NCBI GenBank assembly: GCA_963756115.1
Contig: CAVWMN010000009.1
Span: 1-64,000, forward strand
Length of the DNA stretch: 64,000 bases
Direction of reading: 5' to 3'
From: JTS-RE37 sp963756115
GTDB taxonomy: Bacteria; Bacteroidota; Bacteroidia; Flavobacteriales; Flavobacteriaceae
This document shows positions 57,126 to 64,000 of the stretch, in pieces (the stretch's first letter is position 1; each line of letters begins with the position of its first letter). The position numbers and the translations under genes are program-made. The notes beneath the pieces are model-generated. The model made no database searches, had not been told where the DNA came from, and saw nothing but the letters and a program-made list of their open reading frames with translations.

Positions 57126-57590
57126 ATGAAAAAATTACAAATTTTAAGCATTGTCGCCCTGGCAGGAATAGCCGGGGTAGGCTTATATGCATTTGGAATT
57201 CAGCATGATGCACCCAGTGCCGTAAAGGAAGCTTTCTCCCAAAAATTTCCGACGATCAAAAAAGTAAAATGGGACAAAGAATCAGATACGGAATGGGAGG
57301 CGGAGTTTACAATGGATGGCATTGAATATTCAGCCAATTTCATGGAGGATGGTACCTGGAAAGAGACCGAGCACCTGTTGGTTCAGGCAGCTATCCCGGC
57401 TCTTGTAAGCTCTGCCCTGAAAAGTGAATTTCCCGGGTATGCGGTTGAAGAAGCGGAAATATCCGAATCAAATGAAGGTTCTCTCTATGAGTTTGAACTG
57501 GAAAAAGGGAAGCAGGAGCTGGAAGTAACCATAGACGGGACCGGGAAAGTAGTGAAGCAGGCATCCGAAGATGGGGATGAGGAGGATTGA
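57126..57590 (+). CDS. Secreted PepSY-like protein
   Basis: 154 residues. The N-terminal hydrophobic stretch (KKLQILSIVALAGIAGVGLYAF) is a signal peptide or anchor. Two PepSY-like repeats follow: about 28-85 with 'AVKEAFSQKFPTIKKVKWDKE' (key residues FP, KW) and about 95-148 with LKSEFPGYAVEEAEISE. An acidic tail ends the protein. The family is thought to be periplasmic and is frequently co-regulated with two-component systems in Bacteroidota; its mechanism is unknown. The regulated promoter supports a role in the same envelope response. Confidence 0.85.
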   Translation: MKKLQILSIVALAGIAGVGLYAFGIQHDAPSAVKEAFSQKFPTIKKVKWDKESDTEWEAEFTMDGIEYSANFMEDGTWKETEHLLVQAAIPALVSSALKSEFPGYAVEEAEISESNEGSLYEFELEKGKQELEVTIDGTGKVVKQASEDGDEED

Positions 57591-57785
57591 TATCCTGATG
57601 AAATAGCATCAACCTGGTCCTGGAAATCATAAAATATACTTAAAAAGACCTTTTATTACGGCTAAATCCAGAAACAGCCCGTATTGAAAGTAAGTTAACC
57701 ACAGAAACAAAATAAATCACTTAAACCAAAGTAACTATAAGAATAAACCCGATAAAATAAATCAGTAATTATAAGTTCCCCCAAA

Positions 57786-59093
57786 ATGAAAACTAGAACC
57801 TATCTACGTACCCTAGGAAGTATGATCATTACCCTTTTCCTCTATCTGGCATTCGCCTGTTCTAAAGATGAAATAATACCCTCCGATATACCCATTGAGC
57901 AAAGCTCTGAAGACCCTATAGTCAATACCCAACCATCGGATACCATTGCGGAGGATCCGGCCGTGGATTCTACTGCCATTGATTCTGTTGCCGTGGACTC
58001 TGCTATTGTGGACTCTGCCATTGTGGACTCTGCCATTGTGGACTCTGCCATTGTGGAAAATCCCACTCCAATAAGTAGTAAAACAAAGGTGTCCATACAG
58101 AATAATCAATTTTATATCAATGGGAAACCTACCTATGAAGGGCGGTTTTGGCAGGGAAATAAAATTGAAGGCCTACTGATGAATTCCAGGATGGTCCAGG
58201 GAATTTTTGACGATCTCAATCCTGCTACTGCCGGAGGTTTTGTATATCCCGATACCAGAAAGTGGGATCCGGACCGGAATACCAACGAGTTTGTTAATTC
58301 GATGCCGGAATGGAAGCAAAACGGATTGCTTGCCTTTACCCTGAACCTGCAGGGTGGTAGCCCTACCGGTTATGGAAATAAAGGGTGGATCAATTCTGCT
58401 TTTGATGAGAAAGGAGGCTTACGGCCTGCGTATATGGCTCGCCTGGAACGCATTCTTAATAAGGCAGACGATCTGGGAATGGTTGTCATACTTGGATATT
58501 TCTACTTTGGACAGGATGAAATTCTGGAAGATGAAGCTGCCGTCATTAAAGCGGTGGACAATATAACCAACTGGATCCTGAAAAAGGGATATGAAAATAT
58601 CCTGGTAGAGATCAATAATGAATGTAATTATCTATATGACCACGATATCCTCGGACCCAACAGGGTTGCGGAACTTATCCGAAGGGTGCAGCAGACGCAA
58701 AATGGTTCCCGGCGGTTGCTGGTGAGTGCTAGTTTTACAGGAGGTGTGGTGCCCAACAGCGAGGTGGTCCAGGCTTCGGATTACGTACTGCTACATGGAA
58801 ACGGTGTTCGCCAGGCATCCAAGATGACCAGTTTTATTGCTGCCACCAAAAACGTATCCGGGTATAACAACAAACCCATCCTGATCAATGAGGATGATCA
58901 TTATAATTTCAATGAGGCATCCAATAACCTGGTAACGGCTATTGGTGATTATGTATCGTGGGGATTCTTTGATTTCCGGCGGGAAGGGGAAGGATATGAG
59001 CAGGGGTATCAGAGCGTACCCGTTGATTGGGGGATTAATTCCCAGAGGAAGCAGGAATTCTTTGCAAAGATCCGGGAAATCACAGGGTATTGA
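57786..59093 (+). CDS. Surface lipoprotein with a glycoside hydrolase-like TIM barrel
   Basis: 435 residues. The lipoprotein signal ends in LAFAC with SKDE right after the Cys, the charged type of tether used for surface-exposed lipoproteins in flavobacteria. A Ser/Asp-rich linker (about 25-95) contains the VDSAI minisatellite. The C-terminal domain (about 100-435) looks like a clan GH-A barrel: the acid/base candidate is Glu in VEINNECNY and the nucleophile candidate is Glu in ILINEDDHYN. No family can be named, so the substrate is open. It has no clear regulator site and ends in a strong terminator. Confidence 0.75.
   Translation: MKTRTYLRTLGSMIITLFLYLAFACSKDEIIPSDIPIEQSSEDPIVNTQPSDTIAEDPAVDSTAIDSVAVDSAIVDSAIVDSAIVDSAIVENPTPISSKTKVSIQNNQFYINGKPTYEGRFWQGNKIEGLLMNSRMVQGIFDDLNPATAGGFVYPDTRKWDPDRNTNEFVNSMPEWKQNGLLAFTLNLQGGSPTGYGNKGWINSAFDEKGGLRPAYMARLERILNKADDLGMVVILGYFYFGQDEILEDEAAVIKAVDNITNWILKKGYENILVEINNECNYLYDHDILGPNRVAELIRRVQQTQNGSRRLLVSASFTGGVVPNSEVVQASDYVLLHGNGVRQASKMTSFIAATKNVSGYNNKPILINEDDHYNFNEASNNLVTAIGDYVSWGFFDFRREGEGYEQGYQSVPVDWGINSQRKQEFFAKIREITGY
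57993..58052 (+). repeat. 15-bp minisatellite inside the lipoprotein gene
   Basis: Four head-to-tail copies of GTGGACTCTGCCATT (one variant), encoding VDSAI each time, preceded by two degenerate copies. The unit is a multiple of three, so copy-number change would alter linker length without a frameshift. Confidence 0.9.
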
Positions 59094-59160
59094 TAGCACG
59101 CAAATAAAGAAAGAAGTCAGGAAGTGGTAAATTCCCCCCGCAGTGACCCTTCCTGCATCT

Positions 59161-59195
59161 GGCCGCAACAAATTTGTGTTGCGGCCATTTTTTTT
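59161..59195 (+). terminator. Strong intrinsic terminator of the lipoprotein gene
   Basis: GGCCGCAAC pairs perfectly with GTTGCGGCC (9 bp, 8-nt loop), followed by a run of eight T (59188-59195). Confidence 0.95.
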
Positions 59196-59218
59196 AGGAG
59201 TATTTACAGCAGGATAGC

Positions 59219-59252
59219 TTTAAGATTACTTTAGATTCCACAGGTATATTTG
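59219..59252 (+). promoter_or_regulatory. Response-regulator-type promoter of the LTA-synthase-like gene
   Basis: TTTAAGAT (59219-59226) and TTTAGATT (59230-59237) are 11 bp apart, then 7 nt, then the -7 box TATATTTG (59245-59252), 22 nt before the ATG. Confidence 0.65.
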
Positions 59253-59274
59253 ACTATACAGAAGGTACAAAACC

Positions 59275-61260
59275 ATGTGGTTCAAATTATTCCCGAAAAG
59301 ATTTGCGATTCTTCGCGCATTTGTATACCTGTTTTTGGCGTTTTCCTTTATGGTCCGGTTAGTGTTGCTGGTTTGGGACTATTCCGAAACCGATACCAAT
59401 GTTATTACCTTAGCACGTACGTTCCTTACCGGTTTTTTCTTTGACCTGGGCACGGTCTCCTTCTTTATTATTCCCTATATCCTGTATTTATTGCTCTTTC
59501 CCAGGAAATGGTTTGGCAGCCTGTTGGATAAAATATTCCATTGGTCCGGTTTGTTCCTCTCCCTCACGATCGTATTCTTTTCATTCTTTGCGGAGATAAC
59601 CTTTTGGGACGAGTTCCGGAGGCGGTTCAATTTCATCGCGGTGGATTACCTTGTCTACACCTATGAAGTGGTACGTAATATCAATGAATCATATCCCTTG
59701 CCTATCCTCCTTTCGGGGGTGATGGCCCTGGTAGGGTTGTTCCTGTTTATATTTTGGAAAAAGGATTTTTTCAGGCAGGTCTTTACAGCGGAAACTTCAT
59801 TAAAAACCAGGGCGGTTGCGGCATTTCCCTGGTTTGCGATTCCTTGTGTTTTTGGGTTTTTCATTACCAATGACCAGGCCGAATGGTCGGAGAACCGGTA
59901 TAACAGCGAATTGTCAAAAGCAGGTATTTACTCCTTCTTCTCAGCCTTCCGTAACAATGAACTGGCATACCCGGAATTTTACAGGACCCTTCCCCAGGAC
60001 CAGGCCATGGAAAAGGTAAAACAGCCATTTATCGCCAACGGGGACAAATTCCTCAGCCCTTCCGCGAAACATATACTGCGGACGGTCCATGCGCCGGACA
60101 GTGCCGGACCGGAATTGCGGCCCAACGTGGTTTTAATATGTGTAGAAAGTCTGAGCGGACAGTTCCTTACATCGTTTGGCGGGAAGGATGACCTTACCCC
60201 CAACCTGGACTCCCTCGCGAATGAAAGCCTCTTTTTTACCAGGATGTTTGCTACCGGAACCCGCACGGTACGGGGGATGGAAGCCATTACCCTGTCCATT
60301 CCACCTACTCCCGGCATGAGCATCGTTAAACGGTTGCAGAATACCGGCCTGTTTACCATCGGGGAAATCTTCAAAATAAAAGGATATCAACGCAATTTCT
60401 TTTATGGAGGCGATGGTTATTTTGACAACATGAATTCCTTTTTTGGTGGAAATGGTTTTAATATTATTGACAGGGGCCGGGGTATACTGTTGGATAAACA
60501 GATCGAAACGACAAGGACGCTGATCGGGGATGATGAAGTCACCTTTGAAAATGCCTGGGGCGTCTGTGATGAGGATATTTACAATAAAGTGATCCGGGAG
60601 GCAGACAAGGCCCATGAGGCAGGAACCTTGTTTTTCGATTTTGTGATGACCACCTCCAATCATAAGCCGTACACCTATCCGGAAGGTAAAATCAATATTC
60701 CTTCGGGTACCGGGCGGCAAGGGGCAGTGCGCTACACCGATTATGCCATAGGTCAGTTCTTGAGACAGGCGCGTACCAAACCCTGGTTCGCCAATACGGT
60801 ATTCGTGATCATGAGTGACCATTGTGCCAATAGTGCCGGGCGCTGGGAATTGGACGTGCAGAATTTCCACATCCCTGCCATCATTTATAACCTGCCCAAA
60901 ACGACTCCCCAAAAGGTTGACAAATTATGTTCCCAAATAGATATTTTCCCAACCCTTTTTGGAGCCCTGGACTGGGAATATACCAGCAACCTCTTTGGAT
61001 GCGATATCCTGAAAATGAAGCGAAGCGACGGAAGGGCCTTTATTGGAAATTACAGGAAACTGGGATTGTTGCAGGGGGACAGCCTGGTGGTACTGGGGGA
61101 TCAGAAAATGGCTAATTTCTACCTTTGGGACCGGGAAGATAACAGCCTGAAGGTTGAACCAATGGATTCTCAACAACTGGAAAGCGCCATCGCCAACTAC
61201 CAGGTGGCTGATTATCTCTATAACCACCAGGGATTAATGATTAAACTACCCACACCTTGA
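59275..61260 (+). CDS. LTA synthase family membrane sulfatase/phosphoglycerol transferase-like protein
   Basis: 661 residues: five N-terminal membrane helices (to about 210), then an alkaline-phosphatase-fold domain facing the periplasm. Visible features are NVVLICVESLSG (metal-binding Glu), the nucleophile Thr in TGTRTVRGMEA (about 325), the metal-binding DFVMTTSNHKPY and IMSDHCANSAGRWE. Relatives transfer phosphoglycerol or phosphoethanolamine, or hydrolyse such groups, on lipids and glycans at the outer face of the inner membrane. With three PAP2 phosphatases behind it, a role in lipid A or phospholipid head-group remodelling is likely. Confidence 0.9.
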   Translation: MWFKLFPKRFAILRAFVYLFLAFSFMVRLVLLVWDYSETDTNVITLARTFLTGFFFDLGTVSFFIIPYILYLLLFPRKWFGSLLDKIFHWSGLFLSLTIVFFSFFAEITFWDEFRRRFNFIAVDYLVYTYEVVRNINESYPLPILLSGVMALVGLFLFIFWKKDFFRQVFTAETSLKTRAVAAFPWFAIPCVFGFFITNDQAEWSENRYNSELSKAGIYSFFSAFRNNELAYPEFYRTLPQDQAMEKVKQPFIANGDKFLSPSAKHILRTVHAPDSAGPELRPNVVLICVESLSGQFLTSFGGKDDLTPNLDSLANESLFFTRMFATGTRTVRGMEAITLSIPPTPGMSIVKRLQNTGLFTIGEIFKIKGYQRNFFYGGDGYFDNMNSFFGGNGFNIIDRGRGILLDKQIETTRTLIGDDEVTFENAWGVCDEDIYNKVIREADKAHEAGTLFFDFVMTTSNHKPYTYPEGKINIPSGTGRQGAVRYTDYAIGQFLRQARTKPWFANTVFVIMSDHCANSAGRWELDVQNFHIPAIIYNLPKTTPQKVDKLCSQIDIFPTLFGALDWEYTSNLFGCDILKMKRSDGRAFIGNYRKLGLLQGDSLVVLGDQKMANFYLWDREDNSLKVEPMDSQQLESAIANYQVADYLYNHQGLMIKLPTP

Positions 61261-61448
61261 AAATAGTTCACTTTATGATCATTCCAACAGATGCGCTTCA
61301 ACTCATCAGTAAGAAAAAGAAAATAGGAGGCACCCAGGTTGATGGGGAATACCGTCCGATACATACGCGGGATGTAGGCATCCGCATCCTGGAGGTATCC
61401 CTGAAAGTATTGATTCCGGGGGAACGGGCCCCCACAAAACAAGTACGC

Positions 61449-61482
61449 TTTAAATTATCTTTAGAATTTTATAGTAGCTTTA
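61449..61482 (+). promoter_or_regulatory. Response-regulator-type promoter of the PAP2 cluster
   Basis: TTTAAATT (61449-61456) and TTTAGAAT (61460-61467) are 11 bp apart, then 7 nt, then TAGCTTTA (61475-61482), 62 nt before the first PAP2 start. The weakest of the five by sequence, but with identical spacing. Confidence 0.55.
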
Positions 61483-61544
61483 GTTACAAATAATCACCAC
61501 CGGATGCGGTAAAAACTACTTGAATCATATCTGTCCTTAATTTA

Positions 61545-62135
61545 ATGCCTATGTTCAAATTGCTTAAATACAGCAAATGGAGCTGCTTTTACCCTTTAGG
61601 AAGGAAACTGGCGATCATCCTGTTGTTGCTGCTTCTGGGAATATCAAAATGCCCGGCCCAAAGCAAAGGAATTGAAACGGCCGGGGATGTACTTCTTTTT
61701 ACCTTGCCCACGCTGGCTCTGGGATCGACGATCATTAAGGATGACCGCGTTGGTACCCGGCAGTTTACCAAAGGGTTTTTTATCAATCAGGGTGTTACTT
61801 TGGGGCTCAAATTCGCGACGGACAAAAACAGGCCGTATGATAATGGTACAAGGGCATTTCCCTCTGGCCATACCTCAACTACCTTTCAGGCAGCATCCTT
61901 TGTACAGCGTCGGTATGGCTGGAAATACGGCCTTCCAATGTATGCCCTTGCAGGCTTTACCGGGTATAGCCGTGTGAACGCACAAAGACATGATACCTGG
62001 GATGTGCTGGCGGGGGCTGTCATTGGGATAGGCAGTACCTACCTGTTTACTACCCCGTACCAGCAGGAACATATGGCCCTGACGTTTCGGGGTGGCAAGG
62101 GGGAGTTTCTTTTGGGATTCCAGTTTCAGTTCTAA
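61545..62135 (+). CDS. PAP2 family phosphatase (copy 1)
   Basis: 196 residues with a hydrophobic N-terminal anchor or signal (about 19-38). The acid phosphatase triad of motifs is intact: KFATDKNRP (KX6RP, about 97), PSGHTS (about 110) and SRVNAQRHDTWD (SRX5HX3D, about 146), in the order expected for PAP2/LpxE enzymes that remove phosphate from membrane lipids such as lipid A, undecaprenyl diphosphate or phosphatidylglycerophosphate. The C-terminal strand ends in Phe (FQFQF), an outer-membrane-like ending. Confidence 0.92.
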   Translation: MPMFKLLKYSKWSCFYPLGRKLAIILLLLLLGISKCPAQSKGIETAGDVLLFTLPTLALGSTIIKDDRVGTRQFTKGFFINQGVTLGLKFATDKNRPYDNGTRAFPSGHTSTTFQAASFVQRRYGWKYGLPMYALAGFTGYSRVNAQRHDTWDVLAGAVIGIGSTYLFTTPYQQEHMALTFRGGKGEFLLGFQFQF

Positions 62136-62310
62136 ATAACAACGCTGCCGGCGGAATAAAGAAAGACTTTTAAATACGCATGCGGATCGCCGGGGAATAG
62201 GCCGGATAGCCATTTTGAAGAGCTACGGAAATGAAACATAATGGATATGACCTGGTCTAAAAAAAAGATTGCAACATTGTTTGAATCACTTTCAGTAAAC
62301 TACAACCGAT

Positions 62311-62880
62311 ATGAAAAACCTCGTGATCTGCTGTACTTTCCTGATCTTGCAACAAGCGGGAGCACAGGAAATTACCTCCCCTCAGGAAATTGCACTTGAA
62401 ACCTCGATTGAAAGGGCGGGGGACTATGTCCAATATGCCCCGGCTGCGGCCTCCCTTGTTGCCATCATTGCCAATGGTGACGGTGAAGGGTTCTGGCAAT
62501 TTTCCAAATCCCTGGGCGCCAACCTTACCACTACCTGGATACTGAAATATGCGATCAATAAACCCAGGCCGGAAGGCCGTTTGGATGGCCATGCCTTTCC
62601 ATCCGGCCATACTTCCATGGCCTTCCAGGGGGCTGCTTTTATGCAGCGCCGTTACGGGTGGGCATACGGGGGACCTGCCTACGCCCTCGCCGGTTTTGTG
62701 GCCTACAGCCGGCTCGAAGGCATCAATGACCGGCATGATGGCTGGGATGTACTCGGAGGGATCGTTGTGGGTATCGGGAGCGCCTATTTATTGACCACCC
62801 CTTATATGAAAGAACATTTTGAATTGTCCTTTCAAAACGGGAACGGGGAGTACCTAATAGGGGTTAACTATAAGTTTTAA
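62311..62880 (+). CDS. PAP2 family phosphatase (copy 2)
   Basis: 189 residues with a short signal peptide (KNLVICCTFLILQQAGA, then QE). Motifs: KYAINKPRP (about 73), FPSGHTSMAF (about 90), and SRLEGINDRHDGWD, in which the SR to His gap is seven residues instead of five. The protein is close to copy 1 over its core ('QRRYGW', 'YALAGF', TTPY, and a terminal YKF), so the two arose by duplication. A T-rich hairpin is not seen between the copies. Target lipid unknown. Confidence 0.92.
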   Translation: MKNLVICCTFLILQQAGAQEITSPQEIALETSIERAGDYVQYAPAAASLVAIIANGDGEGFWQFSKSLGANLTTTWILKYAINKPRPEGRLDGHAFPSGHTSMAFQGAAFMQRRYGWAYGGPAYALAGFVAYSRLEGINDRHDGWDVLGGIVVGIGSAYLLTTPYMKEHFELSFQNGNGEYLIGVNYKF

Positions 62881-62968
62881 CACAGTATCCCTTTGGAGGT
62901 ACCTATATGACAGACAGCCATCTGCAGTGCTGATGGTTATAACCAGTCCATTTTCAAGTAACCCGTAT

Positions 62969-63970
62969 ATGGAAATAACAGCAAACAAAAGTTTCAGTGC
63001 GTTATGTTGCCTATGCATGCTGTTACCCCTGGTTCCGCTATGTAGTGTAGCACAATCAATTGAAAGGACGGCTGGAGCGATACAGTATTACCGTATTTCG
63101 GATTCAATAACCTATGGTTATGAGAAACCAGGGTTCTTTGATATGATCAAATTTATCCCAGGCGACATCGCAGAATTTGGTCTGAACAGCATACAGCCGG
63201 GAAATATTGCCTGGAGCGGTGCAGCCTTGGGAGCCACGCTGCTCCTGATCCCAATTGATCAACAACTCGTAGATGCCTCCATACAGCTGGGTTCCAATTT
63301 TAATTTCGATGCAGGGCATTCTTACGGAAACATAGGACCACTGAGGGTTATCCCCAATGATATCAATTCTGCAGTATATTATATCGGGAACGGTGGTACC
63401 ACCCTCCTGTTGAGCGGTTTTTTCTATACTTTGGGGAGTATCAAAAGTGATTACAGGGCACTGAATACCTCCAGTGAACTCGTCGAAGTATTATTGTCGG
63501 TGGGGGTCATAACCCAGGCCATCAAGCGAATGAGCGGGAGGCAAAGCCCGGGGCCTGCAATGGAAAGCGGCCACCCGGGGGGGCATTGGCGGCCCTTTCC
63601 CGGTATCGGGGAATACCAGAGAAGGACCTCGAACTATGATGCCATGCCTTCCGGACACCTTGCCACCTTTATGGCAACCATAACGGTCATCGCTGCCAAT
63701 TACCCGGAAATTAAATGGATAAAGCCTGTAGGGTATGGTTTGATGGGCATCATGGCGTTTGAAATGATGAGCAGCAAAGTTCACTGGGCTTCTGATTATC
63801 CCCTCGCATTGCTCATAGGCTATGGGATAGGTACCCTTGCATCAAAAAGAAGGATACAACGGCAGAACCAGGTCGAAAAACAAAATCCGACTGTTCACCA
63901 CCCGGTACCTACTATCAGTGTCAACCGGCTCGATCAGGTCCTTGTTCTGGGTGTCAGATTCCGGTTCTGA
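62969..63970 (+). CDS. PAP2 family phosphatase (copy 3, divergent)
   Basis: 333 residues from ATG 62969, with a signal peptide (ending CSVAQ) and an N-terminal extension of about 150 residues absent from copies 1 and 2. The first motif reads KRMSGRQSP, with Ser for the Arg of KX6RP; PSGHLATF and SSKVHWASDYP (HX3D) are present. The changed residues make altered or weak catalysis possible. It ends in RFRF, again like an outer-membrane barrel. Sequence similarity to the other two is low, so it was not a recent duplicate. Confidence 0.88.
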   Translation: MEITANKSFSALCCLCMLLPLVPLCSVAQSIERTAGAIQYYRISDSITYGYEKPGFFDMIKFIPGDIAEFGLNSIQPGNIAWSGAALGATLLLIPIDQQLVDASIQLGSNFNFDAGHSYGNIGPLRVIPNDINSAVYYIGNGGTTLLLSGFFYTLGSIKSDYRALNTSSELVEVLLSVGVITQAIKRMSGRQSPGPAMESGHPGGHWRPFPGIGEYQRRTSNYDAMPSGHLATFMATITVIAANYPEIKWIKPVGYGLMGIMAFEMMSSKVHWASDYPLALLIGYGIGTLASKRRIQRQNQVEKQNPTVHHPVPTISVNRLDQVLVLGVRFRF

Positions 63971-64000
63971 GCCTCCCTCACTGTTTGCTTGCAAGGGTAC

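Noticed and set aside
61275..61493. Small ORF of about 72 codons between the LTA-synthase-like gene and PAP2 copy 1
   Set aside because: It runs through the half-sites and -7 box of the PAP2 promoter, has no family match that I recognise and a random-looking composition.

Overview
The window looks like a chromosome segment of a marine-type flavobacterium (Bacteroidota, most likely Flavobacteriaceae). Three things point there. Promoters read TTTG/TTGC - 17 to 20 nt - TAnnTTTG, the Bacteroidota sigma consensus, and Shine-Dalgarno sequences are mostly absent. The gene families are typical of the group: DUF349, DUF3810, OstA-like, PepSY-like and outer-membrane beta-barrel TonB receptors. The local gene orders (zapA-rny; ostA-aminotransferase-TPR-DUF368-DUF368-aroE; relA/spoT-fur-purA) are ones I associate with flavobacteria. 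The species cannot be named from the sequence.

Left part (1-30.7 kb): housekeeping genes, mostly on the minus strand. It starts with a truncated M23 peptidase, then a plus-strand division/RNA block (coiled-coil gene, zapA, a 6S-like RNA, rny, rhlE). The minus run follows: DUF349, aroE, two DUF368 lipid-carrier flippases, TPR protein, class III aminotransferase, OstA-like LPS-transport protein, a Tat-exported beta-propeller, purA, fur, relA/spoT, an M48 protease, an rRNA/tRNA methyltransferase, two amidohydrolase genes broken by single-base insertions, and DUF3810. Between the amidohydrolases and DUF3810 lies about 1.9 kb without genes. It holds a two-part minisatellite that can fold on itself and a five-copy direct repeat of about 240 bp.

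Middle part (30.7-52.2 kb): a PepD-like dipeptidase, a TolC-adaptor-RND efflux operon, then a stress/transport region. That region holds NDH-2, MscS, a PepSY-like secreted protein, a universal stress protein, an Nramp transporter fused to a Usp domain, two APC permeases, an SDR dehydrogenase beside an MGH1-like glycoside hydrolase, DUF1003 and two small unknown proteins. The two unknown genes share a 14-nt upstream motif.

Right part (52.2-64 kb): an OmpR-type response regulator and histidine kinase, a TonB-type outer-membrane receptor, a PepSY-like protein, a surface lipoprotein with glycosidase-like features, an LTA-synthase-type membrane sulfatase and three tandem PAP2 phosphatases. This looks like a cell-envelope modification locus. 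Its promoters, and that of the TolC-RND operon 20 kb away, share one architecture: two 8-nt half-sites about 11 bp apart, then exactly 7 nt, then the -7 box. This predicts a regulon of the locally encoded two-component system and is the main new observation here.
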